A stretch of DNA of 12,896 nucleotides from contig JAGARL010000063.1 of NCBI GenBank assembly GCA_017622255.1, positions 1 through 12,896 on the forward strand, read 5' to 3'. Under the pieces are notes generated by a model. It saw nothing but the letters and a program-made list of their open reading frames with translations. It was not told the DNA's origin and ran no database searches. The position numbers and the translations under genes are program-made. This stretch comes from Methanocorpusculum sp. (GTDB lineage: Archaea > Halobacteriota > Methanomicrobia > Methanomicrobiales > Methanocorpusculaceae). Below, piece by piece: positions 1 through 6,042 of the stretch. Positions within the stretch are counted from its first letter, which is position 1. Each line of letters begins with the position of its first letter.

Positions 1-120
1 CAGGACGTACAATTAATCCTGATGAAACGTGATAGAGCTGCACTCATCGACGCGGATGCACGGCAGGCAGCAGCACTCGAGAACCGCCCAAGACCACAGC
101 CGGAGGTAATTATCGCATGA
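1..120 (+). CDS. C-terminal end of an unidentified protein (5' truncated)
   Basis: An open frame enters from the left edge and runs 39 codons to the TGA at 118-120. The visible end is charged and Ala/Arg-rich (ALIDADARQAAALENRPRPQ), probably a helix followed by a Pro-rich tail. Its stop overlaps the next start as ATGA, and the GGAGGT ribosome site of the next gene lies inside this frame, so it belongs to the same operon. The family cannot be assigned from this fragment. In this position, upstream of a RecT-type gene, it could be a replication or nuclease subunit, but nothing visible supports that. Confidence 0.6.
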   Translation, partial: QDVQLILMKRDRAALIDADARQAAALENRPRPQPEVIIA

Positions 121-353
121 CCGCTGATAACGACTCCAAGAAATTCTGGTTCTGCCCGGGATGCTTCGCCGAGCTTTCCCTGGAATACTCCGGGGCATGG
201 AGCGAGAAAATCCCGGTGGTGACAAACTGCCCGGTCTGCGGAGACAAATTACTCGAAGTCCCGAACCAACAGGCATTATGGGACGTGCGGTATCACATGG
301 CAAGAATCCACGAAGCATTAAACCCGGTTGGAAAAGAAGGAGGCGAAGAATGA
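117..353 (+). CDS. Small zinc-ribbon protein
   Basis: This 78-residue protein has two CxxC knuckles, Cys13/Cys16 (FCPGC) and Cys38/Cys41 (NCPVCGDKL), spaced as in a four-Cys zinc ribbon. A charged helix follows (WDVRYHMARIHEAL). The start at 117 is set by GGAGGT at 102-107 and by the ATGA overlap with the preceding stop. The stop overlaps the next gene in the same way. Ribbons of this kind in viral early operons are usually small nucleic-acid or protein adaptors. I do not recognise a named family, and zinc binding is inferred from the Cys spacing only. Confidence 0.8.
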   Translation: MTADNDSKKFWFCPGCFAELSLEYSGAWSEKIPVVTNCPVCGDKLLEVPNQQALWDVRYHMARIHEALNPVGKEGGEE

Positions 354-634
354 ACGAAGAAACCTGCGCCTGCTGTCCGTATCACTTCACCGCAGAGATT
401 CAGCGCGGAAGCACCTGCCGGGACGTCCCGTACTGCTACCTCGCCTTCAAAGAAGGAAGAAAGAGCAGGACTGCCGTCCTCAACTACACATCCTGCCAGA
501 CCGTCAAGGTCAAACAGTGCGCCGAACTCAAAGCCAAAGCGGAGGCCGAAGGATTCGTGATGCCAAAGCTCGAAACCTACTACGACAGCAAAATCTGCTC
601 GAATCAGATTCGATTCAAAGGAGGCAAAGCATGA
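350..634 (+). CDS. Cys-rich small protein, unknown function
   Basis: The protein has 94 residues and eight cysteines: 6, 8 and 9 (CACC), 23, 29, 49, 57 and 83. A Lys/Ala/Glu helix lies at about 54-68. The open frame extends further upstream, but the start at 350 has GGAGG at 339-343 and forms the usual ATGA overlap with the previous stop. The many cysteines in a cytosolic-looking protein suggest structural zinc or possibly a metal cluster. No catalytic motif is visible. It lies in the Cys-rich run of the early operon and is coupled to the next gene by another ATGA. Confidence 0.75.
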   Translation: MNEETCACCPYHFTAEIQRGSTCRDVPYCYLAFKEGRKSRTAVLNYTSCQTVKVKQCAELKAKAEAEGFVMPKLETYYDSKICSNQIRFKGGKA

Positions 635-780
635 CCGGGATATCAGACGTCATCCGGGCGGTTGAAAACGTCACCGACACTTATGTCCTTAAAGTGGAAG
701 GAGGCTATGTATTCATAGTTTTCCCGTTCCCGGAGACAGGCTGTAAATGCGGCGGCGACTGCAAATGCAAGGAGGATTAA
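631..780 (+). CDS. 49-residue protein with C-terminal Cys cluster
   Basis: A short protein with predicted beta strands (TYVLKVEGGYVFIVFPFP) and a compact C-terminal metal-type cluster CKCGGDCKC (Cys38, 40, 44, 46). The start is fixed by AAAGGAGG upstream and the ATGA overlap with the preceding gene. The CxC-x3-CxC pattern could bind one zinc or another thiophilic metal. No family is recognised. Because of its size the gene model rests on operon context and the strong ribosome site. Confidence 0.65.
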   Translation: MTGISDVIRAVENVTDTYVLKVEGGYVFIVFPFPETGCKCGGDCKCKED

Positions 781-782
781 CC

Positions 783-1034
783 ATGGACGACGAAAACAGG
801 ACCGACATTATCATGCTTGCCGCTCTCAAGGGCGCAATAATTTCCCTGCCGGAAGAAAAGCCGGAAGAAATCAACAAGAAACTTGAGGCAATCAAGATGT
901 TCGAGAGAGTCGAAGAGAACTCAAAACTCATCATCAGATTAAGAGACGAGAACTCAACACTCTGCGACAAACTCTGCGCAATCATCGAAGATGCGTTTCA
1001 CATAGGAGAGCATGACACGGAGGTTAAAATATGA
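783..1034 (+). CDS. Small acidic helical protein, unknown
   Basis: The product is 83 residues, rich in Glu/Lys and predicted almost wholly helical. A coiled-coil-like stretch (KLEAIKMFERVEENSKLII, then RLRDEN) is followed by two Cys in STLCDKLCAIIEDAF. AAGGAGG lies just upstream of the ATG at 783, two bases after the previous stop. Its own stop overlaps the next ATG at 1031. It probably oligomerises or acts as an adaptor, but this is inferred from composition. No enzyme motif is seen. Confidence 0.7.
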   Translation: MDDENRTDIIMLAALKGAIISLPEEKPEEINKKLEAIKMFERVEENSKLIIRLRDENSTLCDKLCAIIEDAFHIGEHDTEVKI

Positions 1035-1432
1035 ACTTCAAACACTGCAAAGACTGCCCGCACCGTTCATACGACGGGCACACAGACCGCTGCCGTCTCC
1101 TCATCGCCGACGTCATGACCGGGAAACGGAAAGCCTGCTCCCAGGTAAGAAGCGAAGAATGTAGAAAAGCCCGAGCAGACTTTGCCGCCGGGCTTTACAA
1201 AACCATTGATGATGATGGATTCCAAAGCGACGCAGCAGAAATCATCGCCAAAGCACAGGCAAGATATGCGGCCGAGAGGAAAGCAAAGGAAGAAAAGAAA
1301 ACCTGCGGAACGTGCAAACACTACCCGGTAAACCCAATCCGCAACCCGGCACGGATGGAAGCCTGCGACATCTACAAAATTGCAGTAAGGGAAGGCGGCA
1401 AGGCCTGCCCCGATTGGGAGGCGAGAACATGA
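1031..1432 (+). CDS. Cys-rich protein with two zinc-knuckle-like segments
   Basis: This 133-residue protein is built as two Cys units joined by a charged Ala-rich helix (about 64-90). The first has Cys6, 9, 21, 36 and 44 (HCKDCPHRSY). The second has Cys92, 95, 112 and 126 (CGTCKHYPVN, ending ACPDWE). The signature CxxCxHY followed by a spaced Cys and a final acidic Trp segment recurs in the gene at 2887, so these are probably copies of one small metal-binding fold. ACGGAGG precedes the ATG, and both ends overlap neighbouring genes by ATGA. Function is unknown; similar small Cys proteins are common in phage and archaeal virus early operons. Confidence 0.75.
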   Translation: MNFKHCKDCPHRSYDGHTDRCRLLIADVMTGKRKACSQVRSEECRKARADFAAGLYKTIDDDGFQSDAAEIIAKAQARYAAERKAKEEKKTCGTCKHYPVNPIRNPARMEACDIYKIAVREGGKACPDWEART

Positions 1433-1980
1433 ACACCCAGACCACACCATTCTTCGCAGACATGGTATGCAGCCAAAAGTTCCTCTCCGGGGACTGGTTC
1501 GTCGTCCCGGAAGAAGGCAAGATTTACAACCGCTTCCATAAGGAAGTGAAAGGCACACTCTCAAACGGATATCTCAAAATCGGCACTAAGTGGTATGGGA
1601 TAGAAGTGTCCATACAGCACCACCGGGCAGTATGGATAGGAGCACATGGCGGCGTCATCCCGGACAAAGATATGCAAATCGACCATATCAGCGGGGACAA
1701 GCTCGACAACCGCATGTCAAATCTCCGCCTTGTAACTCCGAAGGAGAACTGCCACAACCCCAACGCCCCGAACGTCCAGAGAGGAGGGAAGCACCCACAC
1801 GCAGTGCTTACCGACGAACAGGCAGAAGAAATCCGGCGGCTGTATTGGGAAGGACAGAAACTACCGAAAGGCAGCGGGGAACGCTACACCCAAAGACGGC
1901 TTGCCCACATGTACGGAACAACCCAACAGGTAATCGCCAGGATAACTGCCGGGAAATCATACACGGAGGCAGAATGCTAA
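1429..1980 (+). CDS. HNH endonuclease (homing-type, HNH_3-like) with C-terminal HTH
   Basis: A protein of 183 residues. The HNH/beta-beta-alpha-metal core is visible at about 83-110: QIDHISGDKLDNRMSNLR with Asp85-His86 and Asn94/Asn98, followed by LVTPKENCHNPN. Upstream strands (GYLKIGTKWYGIEV, HHRAVW) match the usual N-terminal part of HNH_3 proteins. Residues 125-178 form a helical DNA-binding tail with a helix-turn-helix-like end (TQRRLAHMYGTTQQVIARI). An open frame extends upstream, but the ATG at 1429 has GGGAGG and an ATGA overlap. Such proteins nick or cut double-stranded DNA, as homing enzymes or in viral recombination. It sits inside the operon without visibly disrupting a neighbour, so it may be a free-standing homing gene or a domesticated nuclease. 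Confidence 0.88.
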   Translation: MNTQTTPFFADMVCSQKFLSGDWFVVPEEGKIYNRFHKEVKGTLSNGYLKIGTKWYGIEVSIQHHRAVWIGAHGGVIPDKDMQIDHISGDKLDNRMSNLRLVTPKENCHNPNAPNVQRGGKHPHAVLTDEQAEEIRRLYWEGQKLPKGSGERYTQRRLAHMYGTTQQVIARITAGKSYTEAEC

Positions 1981-2516
1981 CCCTTGCAGAATACAAACGC
2001 GGACAGATGATGTCCGCCGGAGTCTCCCCGGAATACATCGAGGCCGTAATGCTGCAGGACGACATCCGGGCCCTGAGAGACACACTCAGCAAGAAGGAAA
2101 AACGCTTCGCGGCAGTCCTCGCAGGACTCACCGGGACAGAAGATGAAGTCTATGCAGTCTCAGACCTGAAACCCATCAGGTCAGTTGATACCGCATACCT
2201 CAAGGAACACTACCCGGCAGAGTATGCAGCGTGCGTCGGGATGACAGCATCCGACATCGGAAAAGCAATGCTCGAAGCCTACCCGCGGGACATGGTAAAC
2301 CGTCTGATACAGGACGAAGCCCCGGACATGTGGGAAGCCAAAGCCCGCGTCACTGTCGGAGACCTCGAAAAATACATGGGAAAGAAAGAGGCAAAGAAAC
2401 TCGAAGGGACAGCAATCCATACCGAGATGCGGATTACCGGGAAGAGCCGCCTGGTTCTCCGCCATCCGCGGAAGTACCCGGAGCTTGCAGAGCCGGAGGA
2501 GGACGAGGAAGAATGA
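1974..2516 (+). CDS. Conserved-looking 180-residue protein, unknown
   Basis: The start at 1974 overlaps the end of the HNH gene by 7 bases and has ACGGAGG upstream; the longer upstream frame lies inside the HNH gene and is rejected. The sequence begins with helices (YIEAVMLQDDIRALRDTLSK), then a central segment with SVDTAYLKEHYPAEYAAC, and ends in a basic strand region (RITGKSRLVLRHPRKYP) and a very acidic tail (EPEEDEEE). Phage recombination operons often have an accessory protein of this size beside RecT. No nuclease motif (for example YqaJ or lambda-exonuclease type) is visible, so it should not be called an exonuclease. Confidence 0.75.
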   Translation: MLTLAEYKRGQMMSAGVSPEYIEAVMLQDDIRALRDTLSKKEKRFAAVLAGLTGTEDEVYAVSDLKPIRSVDTAYLKEHYPAEYAACVGMTASDIGKAMLEAYPRDMVNRLIQDEAPDMWEAKARVTVGDLEKYMGKKEAKKLEGTAIHTEMRITGKSRLVLRHPRKYPELAEPEEDEEE

Positions 2517-2890
2517 ACATCCCGGATGCCGTAAAAGAGTTCCTGCTTGCCGGGGAACTTGACAAGCCGTTTGTCTCCTTCCAAATCATGGTTGCCGAAT
2601 TATCCGCCGATGATGAATTTAAAATCATCACTCCCAGGCAGACAACGCACCTGCGGAACGGTCAAATTATCGGCGCAGTGGGCCACAGCCTCAACGATAA
2701 GGACTGCATACCCGCATATCGCGCCAGAAAATGGGAATTGTTGGCAGAATGGGAAGAAAAGGGGCTTAAAATCCCTGATTCGTTATGGTATGACAACATC
2801 GAAAAAATCCTAAAAGAAAGAGAAAAGAGAAGGAGGCAGAAGATGTGGGACAAATTCATGATTCACATCGGCGGAGGTCGTAAAGAATGA
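2513..2890 (+). CDS. Small protein, unknown, with AVKEFLLAG motif
   Basis: 125 residues. It opens with DAVKEFLLAGELDKPFVSFQ, a helix followed by a strand, and ends in a strongly basic helix (KILKEREKRRRQKMWDKF) that could contact nucleic acid. A near copy of the opening motif (EAVKGFLLAG) occurs in the membrane protein at 6986, suggesting a small shared module. The middle part (TPRQTTHLRNGQIIGAVGHS) looks globular with mixed strands. The ATG at 2513 overlaps the preceding TGA and follows GGAGGAGGACGAGG. No family is recognised. Confidence 0.72.
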   Translation: MNIPDAVKEFLLAGELDKPFVSFQIMVAELSADDEFKIITPRQTTHLRNGQIIGAVGHSLNDKDCIPAYRARKWELLAEWEEKGLKIPDSLWYDNIEKILKEREKRRRQKMWDKFMIHIGGGRKE

Positions 2891-3090
2891 AAAAGGCATA
2901 TGTGAAACACACATACTACAGCCAAGTCCCGGTTTGTTGCCAGACTTGCAGACACTACAGCGAAATCGACCGAAACTGCCACACATCGAAGAAATTATGC
3001 CGGGACAATGGCTTCGCACTGTGGGAGTACGAAACATACGAGGCAGAAATCATCCAAATCTGGGACGAAAAAGACGAGGTGAAACCATGA
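2887..3090 (+). CDS. Small zinc-knuckle-like protein
   Basis: 67 residues with Cys17, 18, 21, 31 and 38. The signature CCQTCRHYSEIDRNCH is a CxxCxHY knuckle like the second unit of the protein at 1031, and it is followed by GFALWEYE in place of the other's ACPDWE. An acidic C-terminal helix follows. The start has GCGGAGGT upstream and an ATGA overlap, and its stop overlaps the next gene. Probable zinc binding and kinship to the 1031 product are inferred from pattern alone. Its position just before the RecT gene may point to an accessory role in recombination. Confidence 0.72.
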   Translation: MKKAYVKHTYYSQVPVCCQTCRHYSEIDRNCHTSKKLCRDNGFALWEYETYEAEIIQIWDEKDEVKP

Positions 3091-3878
3091 CCGAAGCCCT
3101 AACCCTTTTTGAGGCAAAGGCCCTCGACACCTTCCCAGAAGAGGATATCCGCACACTCAAACGACAGTTGAAGTGCGAAAACTGCTCCAACGACGAATGG
3201 CGTATGCTCGAACTCATGAGCACTGCCTACGGCTTATCCCCGTTCCTGCGGCAGATATGGGCCGTCCCGTCCATTGGGGTTTTTGTCGGCCATGGTGGAT
3301 TCCTCACCATCGCCCACCGTTCCGGCAGGTTCTCCGGGATGGAAACCCAGAGCTACAACGCAGACGGCACAGAATACCGGGGCGGAGGACATCCCGCCTA
3401 TTCTGTCTGCAAAGTGTGGTTGAAAGATGCAGCAGAACCCGTAACAAAGCGGGTATTCTGGGAAGAGTTCGGAGAACAGCGGAAAGGCACACAGGGCAGG
3501 AAAACAAATTGGGACAAAATGCCCGCCTACATGTTGGAAAAAGTCGCCGAAGTCCACGCACTCAAAAGAGCATTCAGCATCTCCGGCATATACTGTCCCG
3601 AAGAGATGGGTTACGACGAGGACGAGATTATCCCGCTCGCATCCGTAGACGGACAGCCCGTGGAAATCACCCGTATCTCGAAAAACGACACCGCAACCCA
3701 TACCACGCACGCGGATGCAGGGGCTTGCCCGGAGTGCGGAGGCCGTCCGATGCCGGACATAGAAAGAAACCAGGTTCAAGCAGGGTTCGATAATGCACGG
3801 TTCGGAACTGTCCCGCCGGGACTGTGCAAAGACTGCGCAACCAAATTATACCGCAGACTCCTAAAGGAGGGAGCATGA
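3087..3878 (+). CDS. bet: RecT/Bet-family single-strand annealing protein with zinc-ribbon tail
   Basis: The 263-residue product matches the lambda Bet/RecT annealing family in order and motifs: ELMSTAYGLSPFLRQIWAVP, GHGGFLTIAHRSGRFSG (about 68-84), a central W-strand region, and the hallmark MPAYMLEKVAEVHALKRAF then SGIYCPEEMG (about 145-175). These proteins bind single-stranded DNA and anneal complementary strands during viral recombination and replication. The length is normal for the family, but the C-terminal 50 residues carry Cys214/Cys217 (CPEC) and Cys247/Cys250 (CKDC), an apparent zinc ribbon where bacterial members have an SSB-contact tail. AGGTG precedes the ATG at 3087. No exonuclease or SSB partner is recognisable within the window. 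Confidence 0.9.
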   Translation: MTEALTLFEAKALDTFPEEDIRTLKRQLKCENCSNDEWRMLELMSTAYGLSPFLRQIWAVPSIGVFVGHGGFLTIAHRSGRFSGMETQSYNADGTEYRGGGHPAYSVCKVWLKDAAEPVTKRVFWEEFGEQRKGTQGRKTNWDKMPAYMLEKVAEVHALKRAFSISGIYCPEEMGYDEDEIIPLASVDGQPVEITRISKNDTATHTTHADAGACPECGGRPMPDIERNQVQAGFDNARFGTVPPGLCKDCATKLYRRLLKEGA

Positions 3879-4099
3879 GCGGGAAGGAACTGTGGAGGCA
3901 GTTATATCCCTGCCTCACATCCCGGGAATGGCTGCTCTCGGAACTCCGGGCGGGCAAGAGTGGAAAACAAATCGCCCGGGAAATCGGATGCGGGGACAAG
4001 ACAGTCTACAAGGCACTAAAAATCGCCGGGCTGTCTTATCCCATCGCGACACACAACAACAAAAGCCTTGCAGAACTCGAACAAAAAATACCAAAATAA
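3875..4099 (+). CDS. Small helix-turn-helix DNA-binding protein
   Basis: 74 residues. A helix-turn-helix is visible at about 28-52: SGKQIAREIGCGDKTVYKAL, like the HTH of resolvase and transposase-type proteins. The N-terminal part (ELWRQLYPCLTSREWLLSEL) forms an extra helix. AAAGGAGGG lies directly upstream of the ATG at 3875, which overlaps the RecT stop. It is the last gene of the first operon. It could be a regulator acting on the hairpin or promoter elements of the genome, or a sequence-specific accessory factor. The target is not known. Confidence 0.78.
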   Translation: MSGKELWRQLYPCLTSREWLLSELRAGKSGKQIAREIGCGDKTVYKALKIAGLSYPIATHNNKSLAELEQKIPK

Positions 4100-4101
4100 C
4101 C

Positions 4102-4109
4102 TTTTTTTT
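4102..4109 (+). terminator. T8 tract, probable terminator of the early operon
   Basis: An uninterrupted run of eight T starts three bases after the stop of the last operon gene and precedes the oppositely oriented tRNA elements. Archaeal RNA polymerase terminates at T-rich tracts without needing a strong hairpin, so this fits as the end of the plus-strand transcript. No stable stem is seen immediately before it. Confidence 0.6.
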
Positions 4110-4157
4110 CAGATGGGTTGAAATGGTGGAAAAGTCCCCATCCGCCCGTTACCGGGA

Positions 4158-4232
4158 AGCCGAACCCCGGAGTCGAACCGGGACTTCCCGGGCAGACCTG
4201 CCCGGGCGTGCTACCATTATCACCAATAGGGC
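4158..4232 (-). tRNA. tRNA-like element with aberrant anticodon arm (possibly degenerate)
   Basis: On the minus strand the D arm (GTG-ATAATGGTAG-CAC) and a perfect T arm (CCCGG-TTCGACT-CCGGG) are canonical. The acceptor (GCCCTAT with GTTCGGC) pairs at five of seven positions. The anticodon arm is 20 bases, three too long. It folds as a perfect 8-bp stem CCCGGGCA/TGCCCGGG with a four-base GGTC loop, so there is no standard seven-base loop and no U33. No CCA is encoded. It lies four bases from the next tRNA, so the two may be co-transcribed. I cannot assign an amino acid. It may be a decayed tRNA or a structured RNA derived from one. Confidence 0.5.
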
Positions 4233-4236
4233 AAAA

Positions 4237-4308
4237 AGCCGTATCCCGGAATTGAACCGGGATTCCTGGACTACAAAACCAGAGTACTTGCCATTATACT
4301 AACACGGC
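4237..4308 (-). tRNA. tRNA-Thr (anticodon TGT)
   Basis: Read on the minus strand, the 72 bases fold as a full cloverleaf. The acceptor GCCGTGT pairs with ATACGGC, the D arm is GTA-TAATGGCAAG-TAC with its G near the standard position, and the T arm is CCCGG-TTCAATT-CCGGG. The anticodon arm is CTGGT-TTTGTAG-TCCAG with anticodon TGT, which reads ACA (Thr). The base pair closing the anticodon loop is a T-T mismatch. Position 73 is T, as in archaeal threonine tRNAs, and no CCA is encoded, which also suits Archaea. It is antisense to both flanking operons, so it must have its own promoter or be processed from a minus-strand transcript. Confidence 0.8.
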
Positions 4309-4495
4309 CTCGGAAATCCCGTCTGAGGTTCGGCAATGAGTTCGCAGATTATGAGAGAAGGGCGGGAAATCCTACAGAATAAAGGTTCACCCGAAGAGGG
4401 ATAAACCCTCAACCACACGGCATGGATGCCGCGGAGAATGCCCTATATCATCTCATTTTACGAACCCTATCTACAGGTGGAAAAGGAATGGAAAA
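4309..4495. other. Leader region with two small hairpins, no protein gene
   Basis: No credible coding frame is seen. On the plus strand GAGGG-ATAAA-CCCTC (4396-4410) and CGGCA-TGGA-TGCCG (4418-4431) form two adjacent hairpins just before the probable promoter of the next operon. I see no third tRNA: no GGTTCRAxxCC-type T loop is present on either strand. The hairpins could be a minus-strand tRNA leader, a transcription-end signal or an operator. Confidence 0.4.
4442..4460 (+). promoter_or_regulatory. Possible TATA-type promoter for the packaging operon
   Basis: CCTATATCATCTCATTTTA lies about 40-50 bases before the ATG at 4496. CTATATCA resembles an archaeal TATA box and would place transcription start near 4470. 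The segment TATCATCTCATTTTAC loosely resembles the repeated element at 6937 and 7469 (TATCCTCTATTTT), which may mean common regulation. The consensus match is imperfect. Confidence 0.35.
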
Positions 4496-4990
4496 ATGGA
4501 AAACAACATGGAAGCGCCGGAAAACCCGGCAAAAACCCCGCGGGCCGCCCGCTGCTTAACCTGCTCTAACGAATGGATGGCACGGGACGGAAGCAAAAAG
4601 AAGCCCTCACGATGCCCGGAATGCTTATCCAGGAACGTAGCATGGCGCGACGAGTGCGAGCCGAAGGCCGCTGAGCTGAGCGAAGAACCTGCCCCGGCAG
4701 TGGAAATCACAGAGGAAGAAGAGGAAATCCTCGCACATTCCAATGTGGAAGGTGAATCCCACGCAGAACCCGTATCCCTCGAATCAATCGCAAAGACCAC
4801 ACCAAGAATAAACCCTATCGGGCTTGTTTTAGTAATCGGGGCGCTTACTGCCGTCGGAATCGCCTTATTTCTTGTGCGAGAAAGGAAGAAACGGAGCAAA
4901 AAACATAGTGGAAATCCTCAGGAACAGGAAGAAACAGTGAAACAGCCCGGAGGATACTCACCAATTCAACTCTACGGGGCGATTGTCTGA
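4496..4990 (+). CDS. Zinc-ribbon protein with C-terminal membrane anchor
   Basis: 164 residues in three parts. First comes an N-terminal zinc ribbon (Cys20/23 in RCLTC, Cys40/43 in RCPEC) with a basic spacer. Next is a long Glu-rich linker (EITEEEEEIL). Last is one membrane span at about 105-127 (NPIGLVLVIGALTAVGIALF) followed at once by a basic stretch RERKKRSKK. The charge pattern suggests the zinc ribbon lies on the opposite side of the membrane from the basic tail. An A-rich AAAAGGA site sits eight bases before the ATG. As the first gene of the packaging operon it may be a virion membrane or scaffolding component. The family is unknown. Confidence 0.75.
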   Translation: MENNMEAPENPAKTPRAARCLTCSNEWMARDGSKKKPSRCPECLSRNVAWRDECEPKAAELSEEPAPAVEITEEEEEILAHSNVEGESHAEPVSLESIAKTTPRINPIGLVLVIGALTAVGIALFLVRERKKRSKKHSGNPQEQEETVKQPGGYSPIQLYGAIV

Positions 4991-5220
4991 TGTTCGGAGT
5001 AGATGGAATCCCAGGGTTTGGAAAAATTATCGGCATTGCAGAACGATGCGTAAAAGTAGGCGAAACCCTCGTGAACAACACAGACATTATGGAACAGTTC
5101 AAGGCATCCGGCATCCTGAAAGCAGGCTTTTCAGTGTATGACTACCGGGTAGACTTCACCGTTCTTGACAAGAGGAAAAACACCATCCCGGCAGAAGTGG
5201 AAATCACGGAGGAAGCATGA
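4990..5220 (+). CDS. Small protein, unknown
   Basis: 76 residues beginning MFGVDGIPGFGKIIGIAERC, a glycine-rich amphipathic start, then a central helix (NNTDIMEQFKASGI) and strands (AGFSVYDYRVDFTVLDKR). It ends EVEITEEA, which resembles VEITEEEEE in the preceding gene. The start overlaps the previous TGA by one base, with only a weak ribosome site, so translation is probably coupled. No family is recognised. Size and position suggest a minor virion or assembly protein. Confidence 0.65.
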   Translation: MFGVDGIPGFGKIIGIAERCVKVGETLVNNTDIMEQFKASGILKAGFSVYDYRVDFTVLDKRKNTIPAEVEITEEA

Positions 5221-5504
5221 GCCGGAAAACAGAAGATGCAATCCGCAGGCAGTTACTCAACCTCGCAAACACCATGTGGTCTTGCGACACGTACCGGGAA
5301 GGAGTCGAAGAAACAGGAAGCTACACCCGGGCAGAGGTAGTTGATTTACCAACCGGGAATCGCGGATGTATCGCAGTGAAAATCGTAGATACAGGCATCC
5401 CGGTTGTTCGACACGTCCGAGGAGCTACATACAAAGTGGATGAGCCGGAACTAAAAATTATGCTCGAAGAGACAGGGGCAGCGTATGGAAGAACCGCTGA
5501 ATAA
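5217..5504 (+). CDS. Small protein, unknown
   Basis: 95 residues with a helical, basic N-terminus (TEDAIRRQLLNLANTMWSCD) and a beta-rich second half (RAEVVDLPTGNRGCIAVKIV, then GATYKVDEPELKIML). CGGAGG precedes the ATG, which overlaps the previous stop as ATGA. The 3' end overlaps the next gene by 20 bases. No membrane segment or catalytic motif is visible. Confidence 0.68.
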   Translation: MSRKTEDAIRRQLLNLANTMWSCDTYREGVEETGSYTRAEVVDLPTGNRGCIAVKIVDTGIPVVRHVRGATYKVDEPELKIMLEETGAAYGRTAE

Positions 5505-6042
5505 AAAGAACATCACCGGGGAAATTATCGGCTACGACCTGGACGCAATGCTCGACGAGGACGCCCCGCCGGAACTCGCAGCGGACGGACTCCCGGACTC
5601 GCCCGGAACTCCTGCCCCGGAAGATAACGGGATAAATGCCATCATCGACCTTATCGAAATCGGCCTGGATATGTCGGAAGATATCTTCCGGGAAATGGGA
5701 TATCCTGCTGACAGCCTGCCGAACCGCGGAGTCTGGGAACGGCACGGGAAAAACGCACTCAACCGGGCACTCGATGTCTATTTCCCGCCGGGTTCTGCCG
5801 CCGGGGGAATGATTGACAGCCCCGCGGTATCCCTGGTAATCGGCCTCGGAGCTTTAGCCCTCTGCATGTACCCGGTGATATCCTACACACTCAAGAAGCG
5901 GGAACTCGACAAGGCAAAGACCGAAGAGCCGCAAACCACGCCGACCGAAGAAAAGCCCGAACCTGCAAGTACTGCCCCGGTATCGAACAAACCCTTATCC
6001 ATCTCGGAAAACCTCGCGGAGCTTGCCGATGTCATTGTATGA
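5485..6042 (+). CDS. Single-span membrane protein upstream of the packaging ATPase
   Basis: 185 residues. An acidic N-terminal half (DLDAMLDEDAPPELAADGLP and a helix DLIEIGLDMSEDIFREMG) precedes one hydrophobic span at about 112-134 (SPAVSLVIGLGALALCMYPV) with basic SYTLKKRELDKAK after it. A Pro/Glu/Thr-rich, probably disordered tail follows. The ATG at 5485 has GGGG upstream and overlaps the previous gene by 20 bases. Its last codons overlap the ATPase start by 14 bases. An acidic membrane protein adjoining the ATPase may help anchor packaging or the virion vertex; this is inferred from context. Confidence 0.75.
   Translation: MEEPLNKKNITGEIIGYDLDAMLDEDAPPELAADGLPDSPGTPAPEDNGINAIIDLIEIGLDMSEDIFREMGYPADSLPNRGVWERHGKNALNRALDVYFPPGSAAGGMIDSPAVSLVIGLGALALCMYPVISYTLKKRELDKAKTEEPQTTPTEEKPEPASTAPVSNKPLSISENLAELADVIV

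Noticed and set aside
1974..2516. Lambda-type or YqaJ-type exonuclease partner for the RecT protein
   Set aside because: The position and size suggested it, but no acidic catalytic motif of these nucleases is visible in the 180-residue protein.
4158..4308. Attachment site at tRNA genes marking a provirus end
   Set aside because: The tRNAs lie between two viral-type operons rather than at a boundary; no integrase or second tRNA fragment copy is seen in the window.
4309..4460. Third tRNA in the leader region
   Set aside because: Neither strand has a T-loop consensus or a matching acceptor stem; only two short hairpins are present.
6023..6028. TTG start adding two codons to the packaging ATPase
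   Set aside because: The GGAG ribosome site would be too close to the TTG, while it is correctly spaced from ATG 6029.
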